From positions 1 to 63,207 of IMG/VR virus record IMGVR_UViG_3300042691_036187: DNA of 63,207 nt, one strand, 5' to 3'. Under the pieces are notes generated by a model, which did no database searches, had not been told where the DNA came from, and saw only the letters and a list, made by a program, of their open reading frames with translations. Positions 43,360-51,350 of the stretch are shown here, in pieces. Source of the stretch: a virus. Each line of letters opens with the position of its first letter. Position 1 is the stretch's first letter. The position numbers and the translations under genes were made by a program.

Positions 43360-43671
43360 TCATGCCTTTTCTAATAGATGTTGGGGAATCTTAATGGATC
43401 TGCGTATGTATGTTTTACCGTCGTTAGATTTGCAGACTATCTCAACCTGATAGTAAAGAGTTCCCTTTTCCCAGCCAACAATCTCAAGTACCTTACCGTT
43501 TTTTAGACAGCTATTCTCATAAAATGAGAATTTTTCATCAAACAATACATTGACCTTTTCGTTCTGTTTAAATCTTACTTCATCGTCTAGGAACAAATCC
43601 TCAACACACTGATGCTTTACAATAGTAACACATCCAGATAAAAGTGCTACCAAAATAAAAAAGTATTTCAT
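43360..43671 (-). CDS. lipoprotein, 103 residues
   Basis: MKYFFILVALLSGC is a short signal peptide with a clear lipobox (LSGC, Cys 14). The mature part is beta-rich with Cys at about 22, 55 and 80 and a positively charged C-terminus. It overlaps the helicase gene stop by one base (ATG A). Two adjacent lipoprotein genes in a replication operon are notable. Role unknown. Confidence 0.7.
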   Translation of the reverse strand: MKYFFILVALLSGCVTIVKHQCVEDLFLDDEVRFKQNEKVNVLFDEKFSFYENSCLKNGKVLEIVGWEKGTLYYQVEIVCKSNDGKTYIRRSIKIPQHLLEKA

Positions 43672-44726
43672 TACTCTTCTTCCTTGTCCATCTTTGATGT
43701 TAGATCGTTCAGTGCGTCTATTTGTGCCTGGTCTTTTATCTCTTGAAGCTCACCCTTTGAGACGTACGTGAATTTACCGTTTTCGTATTTGCAAGAAATT
43801 GAAACCTCGGCCTTTGAGAATCGTCCTTTTGCAATATAAAATGTAGAAACCGGAATACCCTTAATCTTGATTATCTCGATTGCGGCAGCAGCCGCCTCGT
43901 AAAAACCACGACTCCACTTAATACGACTTTCAAAGTTTCTTTCAGTCTCGTCTGATGAGAGTGGGACTAGTTGGGTCATGACGATCACCGGAACCTTTGC
44001 GTGCTGTGCATAATCGGTTGCGATGTCCTTAAACCTATAAAGAGCATCAACACGCTCAATGCTCGGCACGACAGTAGACTTATTGATACGTTGAAGGAAG
44101 TCGACTATTACACAACTATACGCGCCAGAAGCATTAACCTCTTGCAAGATCGATTCGATCTTTTCGAGAGTAGTAGATGCAATCGGGTCGTCCATGACGG
44201 TTACGTATGGCTCAATCTCAAGAATCTTGTGAGCAACCTGCTTTCTAAAAGAAGTGGGGAGTTTATCCTGAACATATAGATTAAAATCAAGTCCAAGTTC
44301 GATACAAGCAATCCTTGCCAAGATCTTAGCTTCTGTCTCCTCGTTTGAGATGATGAAAGTCTTAAGCCCCTGCATATAGAGTCCATGCGCTGTTGCTGCC
44401 GTAAACGTAGACTTACCAGTACCAGATGCAGCACCCACAAGATAGATACCACCGGGACACAACGGGCAAACCGTTGATAACGCGCCATTGACAAACATTA
44501 CTGCCTTGCGGATTAGATCCGCATCTCGCTCAAGAACACCAACTAAACGCTTCGCATTGTCTTTGCCCTTACGTGCCTCAATCTCGGCAAGAGAGTAGTT
44601 CTCTAATCTTTCTTGAAGAACTTTTTTTTGATTTAGTTTGGCCAAACCTTCTTGAACGCGTGCCTTTTCAAGTTCTTGCTTGGCTTCGAAAAGATCAACT
44701 CTTGAATTTATCTTTAGCTCATTCAT
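43671..44726 (-). CDS. DnaB-type replicative helicase
   Basis: 351 residues from ATG 44726 (GGAG upstream; overlaps the initiator gene stop by eight bases). Residues 1-85 are a charged helical linker, then the RecA-like core: Walker A GAASGTGKST at 98-107, EET near 128, Walker B CVIVDFLQRI, the MTQL sensor segment and an Arg-containing GRFSKAE near the C-terminus. The family unwinds DNA at the fork as a hexamer. The DnaB N-terminal domain is absent, as in some phage helicases. The operon context supports a replication role. Confidence 0.85.
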   Translation of the reverse strand: MNELKINSRVDLFEAKQELEKARVQEGLAKLNQKKVLQERLENYSLAEIEARKGKDNAKRLVGVLERDADLIRKAVMFVNGALSTVCPLCPGGIYLVGAASGTGKSTFTAATAHGLYMQGLKTFIISNEETEAKILARIACIELGLDFNLYVQDKLPTSFRKQVAHKILEIEPYVTVMDDPIASTTLEKIESILQEVNASGAYSCVIVDFLQRINKSTVVPSIERVDALYRFKDIATDYAQHAKVPVIVMTQLVPLSSDETERNFESRIKWSRGFYEAAAAAIEIIKIKGIPVSTFYIAKGRFSKAEVSISCKYENGKFTYVSKGELQEIKDQAQIDALNDLTSKMDKEEE

Positions 44727-45609
44727 CTTCGAAGCTCCCAGATAATGCAGGCCTACTTCTGATTTCATCGTACTCTCTCATCATCTGCTGAATAACGTCG
44801 TCATTGGTGGTCATCGCAATTGCTGCATCTATCGATATTTGTCCGTCTTGGCGCTTTATCTTTACCCCAGATATCTCTTTAAGCTCAGGCACCACAAGAG
44901 TAATCTTGGAGTTAAATGTGGCGCCAACAGCCTTATCCCACCAAGCTGCATGCTTGTCAGGGTATTTAGAGCGTGCCCAGCGCGCCATTATCTTCTTCTT
45001 AAGCGAAGACGAGATATCTGATTCACCATAGCCGCAGGATTTAAGTGATTCTAGTAGGACTAGAAGTTCCTCGTAGCAAGCTTTAAAATCTGGTTGTTCA
45101 GGAATTTCCGATAGCCACTTCCGATAAATATCTTCCTGCGAAACTTTCTCTTCTCTCTTCTCTTTATTCTTATTAGAGGTGTCTTTTTCAGCCCTGTTGT
45201 CGGCTGGCTTTTCAGCCCTGTACTGGGCTGATTTTTCAGCCCACTGAAAATCATTAGACTTTTTGACATCTTCATCTAAGATCTTAATAATACCGCTATC
45301 TTGTACGTAGTAGTAGTTTTTAGAAGGAAGACCCTTCTTGATGATCCTAACGAAGCCAACAGATTCTAGTTGCTTAGTTAGTTTCTGTCTCGCTTCCTTT
45401 GTAAGGTTTAGATCTTCTTCGATGGACTCAGAAAGAGCAAAAAAACCGCCCTCAGCATCTAGTTCATTTCGTGCTTGAAAATAATCTCTGCGCGAGATGA
45501 GATCTGCTAAAAGCAGAGCAGCATCATTGTTTTGAAGATACCGTGCTATCTTCTTATTTACCATCCAAAAAGCACCTTGACTTACGGTGCTCGTCAACAG
45601 ACCCTTCAT
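44719..45609 (-). CDS. replication initiator / helicase loader (lambda O-like organisation)
   Basis: 296 residues. The N-terminal 110 form a winged-helix type region (NKKIARYLQNNDAALLLADL, LTKEARQKLTKQLESVGFVRI, KNYYYVQD). A low-complexity linker (AEKSAQYRAEKPADNRAEK, then Lys/Glu-rich) is encoded by DNA repeats. The C-terminal region is helical with RWARSKYPDKHAAWW. Lambda O has the same plan: DNA-binding N-terminus, a linker encoded by the origin iterons, and a C-terminal region that contacts helicase-loading proteins. It lies between primase and helicase genes, overlapping both. Functional call is from architecture and context. Confidence 0.6.
   Translation of the reverse strand: MKGLLTSTVSQGAFWMVNKKIARYLQNNDAALLLADLISRRDYFQARNELDAEGGFFALSESIEEDLNLTKEARQKLTKQLESVGFVRIIKKGLPSKNYYYVQDSGIIKILDEDVKKSNDFQWAEKSAQYRAEKPADNRAEKDTSNKNKEKREEKVSQEDIYRKWLSEIPEQPDFKACYEELLVLLESLKSCGYGESDISSSLKKKIMARWARSKYPDKHAAWWDKAVGATFNSKITLVVPELKEISGVKIKRQDGQISIDAAIAMTTNDDVIQQMMREYDEIRSRPALSGSFEDE
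45144..45254 (-). other. candidate replication origin: iterons plus pyrimidine tract inside the initiator gene
   Basis: Two 18-base inverted repeats at 45189-45206 (CAGCCC, spacer, GGCTG) and 45213-45230 (CAGCCCTGTACTGGGCTG, perfect), with a third copy of the TTTTCAGCCC half at 45233-45242 whose own flanks pair (TTTTCAG with CTGAAAA). Starts are spaced exactly 24 bases. Beside them, 45144-45174 is an almost pure pyrimidine, AT-rich tract on the plus strand. Lambda ori has 18-19 base dyad iterons and an adjacent asymmetric AT-rich tract inside gene O. Confidence 0.6.
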
Positions 45610-46478
45610 GCTTTCCTCAAGCGTGAGGCGAAGTACGAAGCCAAATCCATATCTGGCTTTCGTAAGACGTCATTCCAGTCCCTGCCATCTTCTTCGACAA
45701 ATGCGTAATGCGTACATGCACCCTCATTTGCCATTCGCTCGAACATTTTTATTCCAGCTTCATCGTTATCAGGCGCAGCTATTACTTTTAGACCAGAATC
45801 AATGAGCTCTTTGAGCTTCTCGGCGTGGTACTTCGTTATGCTTGCACCAGACGTAGACATGCAGCGATATGGATTTTTTAATAAGTTACCAAACTTTTTG
45901 TTTAGAGCCTGTTGAAGGCTAGCGGCGTTTATTGCTCCCTCAGCAACTACAATATACTTCACATTCGTGGAGAAAGGCTGTTGAGACCAACCCCAGAATA
46001 AGTAACCTAAACGAGTCCCGGGCATTGTCGTGATTTTCCACGCCCCTCCGTTCTCATCAATCTTTGGCACAATGAATCTTATTTGTGCACCTACGAAAGT
46101 ATTGTTTAAATAGTAGGGAAATACTATGCCTTCGCGAGAAGAATCGTAATACATTTCACCTGGTGATTGTAATCCTCTAGATTCTAGATAGTCTAGACCG
46201 GGTCGCGAGATTGGATCTGATAATGGGTGAAAAGATCTTGGCCAAGACATTGCATTAACTTCTAACGGTCGCGCTTCCTCAAAGGAGAGATTTGAGCTTA
46301 GAAAGTCTTTTAAAGAAATGCCAGCTAGAAAACAATATTCGTATAGTGAATACGCTCGCTTGCATTTACCTTGACACCAAGCCCAAACCTCATTAGTTTC
46401 TGGATCTTTGTGCCAATAAAGACATTCGTTCTTTTTTCCACCCTTACAGATCAGGCATTTTTTGCTATTAAAATCCAT
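45606..46478 (-). CDS. DnaG-type primase with TOPRIM domain
   Basis: 290 residues. The N-terminus has a zinc-finger set of Cys (CLIC, EC, WCQGKC; residues 8-40). The TOPRIM core shows VVAEGAINAASL (Glu, about residue 180) and APDNDEAGIKMFERM (acidic DxD, about 238), which bind metal for RNA primer synthesis. The usual large helical C-terminal domain is missing, as in short phage primases. GAGGAC precedes the ATG; both ends overlap neighbours by a few bases. Confidence 0.85.
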   Translation of the reverse strand: MDFNSKKCLICKGGKKNECLYWHKDPETNEVWAWCQGKCKRAYSLYEYCFLAGISLKDFLSSNLSFEEARPLEVNAMSWPRSFHPLSDPISRPGLDYLESRGLQSPGEMYYDSSREGIVFPYYLNNTFVGAQIRFIVPKIDENGGAWKITTMPGTRLGYLFWGWSQQPFSTNVKYIVVAEGAINAASLQQALNKKFGNLLKNPYRCMSTSGASITKYHAEKLKELIDSGLKVIAAPDNDEAGIKMFERMANEGACTHYAFVEEDGRDWNDVLRKPDMDLASYFASRLRKA

Positions 46479-46722
46479 CTTGTCCTCGGATCATGCCCGA
46501 GGACAGAAGCACATCGAGCAAGATATCGGCGTCCTGGTCTTGTTGTTTATCTTTGTTGTTTACTATGCGAATCTTTACTGATTTATTAGATACGTCTATT
46601 TTTTCTAGAAAAATCGTATATTCATCGCCGATATGAAATGGCCTTTTAGAATTTAGCCACCAGTACATTTCTGTGTCAATTTTCTTCTTTCGCTCATCTA
46701 ATATTTTTTTCAGGTCTTCCAT
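46468..46722 (-). CDS. hypothetical protein, 84 residues, first gene of the replication operon
   Basis: GGAAGGG precedes ATG 46722. A helical charged N-terminus (MEDLKKILDERKKKIDTEMYWW) is followed by a beta-rich segment (DEYTIFLEKIDVSNKSVKIRI), a charged linker and a helical end. It overlaps the primase gene by 11 bases. Could be a replication accessory factor; no family recognised. Confidence 0.6.
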   Translation of the reverse strand: MEDLKKILDERKKKIDTEMYWWLNSKRPFHIGDEYTIFLEKIDVSNKSVKIRIVNNKDKQQDQDADILLDVLLSSGMIRGQDGF

Positions 46723-46772
46723 GTAAAATCCCTTCCAACACGTATGGGTTTATATATTTATACGAAAATCAA
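46723..46772. promoter_or_regulatory. divergent promoter region between replication operon and helicase gene
   Basis: The 50-base gap between divergent genes contains an AT-rich TTATATATTTATAC stretch at about 46751-46764, which can serve as -10 elements in both directions. No strong -35 box is visible. Confidence 0.4.
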
Positions 46773-48164
46773 ATGAAATCAATTGCGCACATCTTTAATG
46801 ACACGATCCGTATCGATAATATCGATATGAATATCGAATCGGAATTACGAAACCAGCTTTCTTATGTCGATAAGTCAAAGCAATATCAGTTAAAAAGAAT
46901 GCGTCGAAATCCGTTTGCTGTGTCGCCTGTGCTTCTAGCTCAATTAGAAAGCGAATCGCAGGGAACTCTTCTTAAGACGGACAATAATTCACTCATAATT
47001 CCATCTGGATTTGCTTCGCTGGTGCAATCTTTAATATCAAACACGGTAGACAATCGCAAAGAAACTGGAGACCAAATCCCACTTCCCTGGGTAAATCCTA
47101 ATCAAGCAATACAGCTTAGACCGTATCAAGAAGAAGCAGTAAATAAGGCTATGGCAAGCTGGCGAGGCATTATAAACCTTGCCACCGGTCTTGGGAAATC
47201 TAAGACTGCAATAATGTTGATTAAAAAATTAAAGCGTAAAACTTTAGTAGTTTGTCCAAGTAAATCAATTGCTTATCAGTTTTATAATGAGTTGGTTGAA
47301 TGCTTCGGTAAGACTAAAGTTGGCTTTATAGGGGATGGGAAGTATAAACCATCTGCAGTAACCGTAGGCATAGCCGCCTCAGTATCAAACCGTATAGATG
47401 ACATCAAAAATCTCGGTCTTGGTGTCATTATCTTCGACGAGACCCACCACACACCCGCAAACACTTTCTACGCTATTGCCGAAGGACTAGGAGCCGTGGG
47501 CCGGATTTACGGACTCACGGCTACCGCTTTTAGGTCAGACGGAAAAGACATATTTATTCACGCAGCTTGTGGCGATATCTTGGTTGAAAGAGATGTGTCT
47601 TGGGGAGTGGCAAATGGTTGGCTTTCTCAGCCTTATTTTATAGTAAGAACAATAAATACAACTGGTTACGATTATAAAGATGATAAGCTAAAAGCTTACA
47701 AAGCGCACGTCTTAAACTGTAAAGAGATGAACAATCGAATAATTGCAGACGCCAAAGCATTCATTAACGCAAACAAGAATACGTTGATTCTGGTTGATCA
47801 AATCGAGCACGGAGATATGATATCATCGGCTCTGGGCATTTCTTTCGCAAATGGTCGCGATAAGGGCTCGGAGAAGTTCATCGATGAATTCAACCGTGAA
47901 AAAATTCGTGGACTCGTCGCGACTGACGGCCTTGTCGGTGAGGGAGTCGACACCAGAAGCGTTGAGGTTCTGCTTCTTGCTAACTTTACGGCGTCTAAGT
48001 CTGCTGTCCTACAGGCAGTGGGAAGAGGACTTAGGAAAACTCCAGAAAAATCAACGTGCATAATATTAGATTACGATCCTGCTGGATCAACGATGTTATC
48101 GCGCCACGCTAAACAACGAATCTCTTACTACAAAGAGATCACGCACAACGTAAAAGTACAATAA
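46773..48164 (+). CDS. superfamily 2 helicase, UvsW-like
   Basis: 463 residues. Motif Q-like QLRPYQEEAV near 115, Walker A NLATGLGKSKTA near 136, DETH box (IIFDETHHT), motif III GLTATAFR, and motif VI QAVGRGLRKTP near 425. This fits UvsW/RadD-type helicases that remodel branched DNA and R-loops and so help switch replication mode in T4. It is the first gene of the plus-strand block, divergent from the replication operon. No clear ribosome site is seen before the ATG. Confidence 0.85.
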   Translation: MKSIAHIFNDTIRIDNIDMNIESELRNQLSYVDKSKQYQLKRMRRNPFAVSPVLLAQLESESQGTLLKTDNNSLIIPSGFASLVQSLISNTVDNRKETGDQIPLPWVNPNQAIQLRPYQEEAVNKAMASWRGIINLATGLGKSKTAIMLIKKLKRKTLVVCPSKSIAYQFYNELVECFGKTKVGFIGDGKYKPSAVTVGIAASVSNRIDDIKNLGLGVIIFDETHHTPANTFYAIAEGLGAVGRIYGLTATAFRSDGKDIFIHAACGDILVERDVSWGVANGWLSQPYFIVRTINTTGYDYKDDKLKAYKAHVLNCKEMNNRIIADAKAFINANKNTLILVDQIEHGDMISSALGISFANGRDKGSEKFIDEFNREKIRGLVATDGLVGEGVDTRSVEVLLLANFTASKSAVLQAVGRGLRKTPEKSTCIILDYDPAGSTMLSRHAKQRISYYKEITHNVKVQ

Positions 48165-48399
48165 TACCGCCTTTTGGGCAAGGAGCGTTGGCATCTCCGT
48201 TCCTCGAACAAAGTGTTTGTAGGTGTGTCCTGACTCGTTAGGACTGGTGCGGTTCAAGAGAAATAATGCCATGTTTTTTCTTGGTCTCGAGAGGGATCTA
48301 TCTGCACAAGCGAGTCTTTTATAGCGGAAGTGGCATTCTAGTTATAGAAGCAACCTGGGCATGTTGATAAAAGGCCCTCTTAACTATTAAGGAGCTAAC
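48165..48399 (+). ncRNA. structured non-coding region, candidate RNA element or leader
   Basis: 235 bases without a gene. Hairpins in a row: GGAG/CTCC (48182-48198), ACAAA/TTTGT (48208-48220), GTCCT/AGGAC (48227-48244). Then a longer closure, AATGCCA (48265-48271) with TGGCATT (48331-48337), around an inner CTCGAG-centred segment. AAGGAG precedes the dut start. It does not fold as a tRNA to my eye. It may be a phage small RNA or a structured 5' leader. Confidence 0.4.
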
Positions 48400-48891
48400 A
48401 TGAGCAAGGTCATTAAAGTTCAATTGGTTGAAGGTGGACAACTTCCAGTTAAGGCGCACAAATCTGACGCTGGATTCGATTTGTTTGCGGTGTCAGACTT
48501 TTCTGTGCTTCCTGGTCAAGTTGTTAAGCATGCTATAAACGTCAAGATTCAGCTGCCGGAATCCACGTACGCAGAAATTACTTCTAAATCTGGAAATGGA
48601 TCTAAGGGTCTTTTGGTTTATGCAGGGATCATTGACGAAGGATACAGAGGCGTTATCCATGTCGTTATGACTAATTTAAACCACACTCCCCACACTACCT
48701 GGGTTGATGGTTTTCAAAGAACGATACTTCTTGCTGGTGAAACATTGCATTTCAAGAAGGGGCAAAAAATCGCGCAGATGATCCTGCACCCTTATTCAAG
48801 CGACTATACACTTGAGGAAGTCGATCAACTAGATGAAAATACGTCTCGCGGTATGGGGGGATTCGGTAGCACAGGCAATTCTTTAGTATAA
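48400..48891 (+). CDS. dut: dUTP pyrophosphatase
   Basis: 163 residues with all five trimeric dUTPase motifs: DAGFDL (I), ITSKSGNGSKG (II, slightly unusual), GIIDEGYRG (III, catalytic Asp), KGQKIAQMI (IV) and RGMGGFGSTG (V, the flexible C-terminal lid). It hydrolyses dUTP to dUMP and keeps uracil out of phage DNA. AAGGAG precedes the ATG. Residues about 98-120 hold a small insertion (HTPHTTWVDGFQ) compared with the common form. Confidence 0.92.
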   Translation: MSKVIKVQLVEGGQLPVKAHKSDAGFDLFAVSDFSVLPGQVVKHAINVKIQLPESTYAEITSKSGNGSKGLLVYAGIIDEGYRGVIHVVMTNLNHTPHTTWVDGFQRTILLAGETLHFKKGQKIAQMILHPYSSDYTLEEVDQLDENTSRGMGGFGSTGNSLV

Positions 48892-48913
48892 CTGGATCAA
48901 GCTGGAGAAAGTT

Positions 48914-49621
48914 ATGCCAAGCAACCTGTCATCAGTCTTTGGAACATCGGTTAAGATAAACCAAACGGATCTTTTTGATCGCGATTCCGTTTGGCCGCAG
49001 AATGTCGAAGTCTGCGTAACCAGGGTCCCCATCCGCAAAAGAGATGGATACTCTGACGAGTTTATTAAGAATTTCTCGCAAAGGCTTAAGGCCTCGATGG
49101 CTCAAAATGGTCTAGTGTTTTTGGTTTGCTATGCGCCAACTGAGGCAAAATTTAGACCTTTTGAAGTTGCAAAAGCAATGGTAGATGCTGGCTTCAACCA
49201 CATTGACAACATTGTGATTGAGAAGACCTGGCTGCCTGGAAAACGTGCAGAAAACATGTTAGTCAACTCACATGAGTATGTTTTGTTCTTTTGTAACGGT
49301 AACATTTGGAAGATCGATCGTCAGCCAATTAAAAAATACCTTATGCTAGAAGATTCTGCTCCATGCATCGGCAATACCTGGCTTGTTGAAACTGGATCTC
49401 TTGACGAGGCATATTCAGAGGATCTAGCAGAACTCATCCTGAGAATGGCTTCGTGTCTTCCTGGAAGCTCTGTATTCGACCCTTTCATGGGCACATCCGC
49501 TTCCTTAAAGGCCTGTTTAAAATTAGGCCATTCTCTTACTGGATTCGAAACGGATCAGCGAAAGATTGCCCAGTATAAGAAGGTGATCGATGATTACCGC
49601 AAAAAGGGCGCGTTAGCTTAA
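48914..49621 (+). CDS. beta-class DNA methyltransferase with altered motif IV
   Basis: 235 residues. The C-terminal SAM-binding motif I VFDPFMGTSAS is clear (about 188-198), followed by GHSLTGFETD. The NSHEYVLFFCNG segment and the RMASCLPGSS lead-in are typical of N4/N6 methylases of the beta type. The catalytic (D/N/S)PP(Y/F/W) box expected near residue 35 appears as TRVPI. This may mean lost or changed activity. If active it would methylate phage DNA against host restriction. It begins 22 bases after dut. Confidence 0.7.
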   Translation: MPSNLSSVFGTSVKINQTDLFDRDSVWPQNVEVCVTRVPIRKRDGYSDEFIKNFSQRLKASMAQNGLVFLVCYAPTEAKFRPFEVAKAMVDAGFNHIDNIVIEKTWLPGKRAENMLVNSHEYVLFFCNGNIWKIDRQPIKKYLMLEDSAPCIGNTWLVETGSLDEAYSEDLAELILRMASCLPGSSVFDPFMGTSASLKACLKLGHSLTGFETDQRKIAQYKKVIDDYRKKGALA

Positions 49622-49640
49622 TTACTCTTTGGAGATATAG

Positions 49641-51350
49641 ATGCTTTACGTAAAGTCAAAATCTAAAGATATGGTCGACGATCCCGTACAGATTGACGAT
49701 ATCGTTAAAACCACATTAAGTCGCATGGCAAATATCGCATCAAAAACACTTGGACCTGGTGGTAGGCCTGTTCTTATTGAGCGAGAAGGACTGCCTCCTC
49801 TAGTAACCAAAGATGGTATCACGGTAATCAAATCCTTGGGTATGCCTAATGCAGCGGCAAATACAGTTCTGGACACTTGCAAGGAGATATCGCTTAACAC
49901 CGCACGGGACGCAGGTGACGGTACGACTACTGCGATCGTTTTGGCGGATGCGATTGTTAGAGCGGGATCGGTTTTCATGATGCGTAATAAGCGCTATAAT
50001 CCTCAGCGCTTTGTGAACGAGCTTCGTCAGTGTTACGAAAAGGTAGTCAAACCCTACCTAAAAGACGTTGCTATTCAGGTTAAGTCAGACGATGACCTTA
50101 AACGCGTTGCTCTAATCTCCGCGAACGGAGATCAAGACGTCGCAGAGGTTGTGGTAAAGGCCTTTATGGCCGCAGGTGAAGACGGACACATCTTGATTCA
50201 AGAAGATCAAGGCGGCGGAATGCGTGTTGAAACCGTAGATGGTTTCATTGTAACTTCTGGTCTAAAGGATCTGGGATCAATTGGGTCTGTATTTATCAAT
50301 GATCGCGCCAATCAGCAAGTCCGCATGGACGAGGGACTAGTAGTTCTTTTTGATGGAACGCTTAACGATCTTGTTCTTCCTGCCGCAATTCAGTCTGCTT
50401 GCGAAGCCGATGCTGATCTCTTTGGCAAGCCGATCATCATCATGGCTCATGGTTTTGCAGATCCAGTTATTGAGAAATGTCTAAAAACCTCTAAGAGCGG
50501 TGTTACTGTACTTCCGGTAAAAGTACCCAAATCGACGTTGGCAAACTCTAGGACGATGTTTCTTCAGGACATGGCCGCATACACATCCGCGTCAGTTATC
50601 GATCCTGCTACTGCCGCTTCTTTTAGTGCTGAACATTTTGGTCGCTTCAGTGCAGTAAAGGTGAATACCTACGAAACTTTTGTTCAATGCGAATCTGACG
50701 GTGAACTGATTGATGAGCGCGTTTCTGAGCTTAAAGCAATTATGTCCGCCGCTCACTCGGAGCATGATCGAGCACATCTGAGGGCAGCAATCGCAAAGCT
50801 TACTGGTGGAATTTCTACAGTATGGGTCGGTGGCATGACCGACGCTGAGGTTAGGGAACGCAGAGATAGAGTTCAAGATGCAGTAGAGGCCGTCAGATCT
50901 GCAGTTGCAGAGGGTATTGTCGCCGGTGGGTGTGCGACGCATTTAGCGCTTGCAAAAAGAATCAGAGATTCAGATTCCTACTATTCATCGCCCGCATGGT
51001 CTATTTTGGCAGAAGCCCTTGAGCACCCATTTAAGGTGCTTTTAGCAAACTGCGGCGAATTTGATCGTCATGCAGAGCTTTATTCTGCAATCATTGAAAG
51101 CTCTCACAACCACATTCCTAGAGTTGTGTTTGACGCAAATCAGCATGAAGTCGTGGATCCTTTTAAGTCCGGCATCGTCGAGCCTGCAAAAGTTCATCGG
51201 GTTGCAATTGGAAATGCTTTATCGGTCGCATCGCTTATGGTTACACTCGGTGGCATTGTTGTCGCACCTCGCGATTACAATTTAGAAACGCAAATGGAAT
51301 TGAGTAAAGCTGCTCTAAAAGACATGATGAATGAGGCTGGACAAGAATGA
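49641..51350 (+). CDS. GroEL-like chaperonin
   Basis: 569 residues (GroEL has 548). Conserved ATP-binding parts are present: LGPGGRPVLI, VTKDGITVIKSL and DAGDGTTTA with the catalytic Asp. Near residue 390 come GGMTDAEVRERRDRVQDAVEAVRSAV, broken here as GGMTDAEVRERRDR and VQDAVEAVRSAV, and GIVAGGC, matching the Asp398 region of GroEL. The apical domain is diverged and the C-terminal GGM tail is absent. Phages such as EL encode chaperonins that fold virion proteins. No GroES is found in the window, so it may work alone, with host GroES or with a cochaperonin elsewhere. The next gene overlaps its stop. Confidence 0.88.
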   Translation: MLYVKSKSKDMVDDPVQIDDIVKTTLSRMANIASKTLGPGGRPVLIEREGLPPLVTKDGITVIKSLGMPNAAANTVLDTCKEISLNTARDAGDGTTTAIVLADAIVRAGSVFMMRNKRYNPQRFVNELRQCYEKVVKPYLKDVAIQVKSDDDLKRVALISANGDQDVAEVVVKAFMAAGEDGHILIQEDQGGGMRVETVDGFIVTSGLKDLGSIGSVFINDRANQQVRMDEGLVVLFDGTLNDLVLPAAIQSACEADADLFGKPIIIMAHGFADPVIEKCLKTSKSGVTVLPVKVPKSTLANSRTMFLQDMAAYTSASVIDPATAASFSAEHFGRFSAVKVNTYETFVQCESDGELIDERVSELKAIMSAAHSEHDRAHLRAAIAKLTGGISTVWVGGMTDAEVRERRDRVQDAVEAVRSAVAEGIVAGGCATHLALAKRIRDSDSYYSSPAWSILAEALEHPFKVLLANCGEFDRHAELYSAIIESSHNHIPRVVFDANQHEVVDPFKSGIVEPAKVHRVAIGNALSVASLMVTLGGIVVAPRDYNLETQMELSKAALKDMMNEAGQE

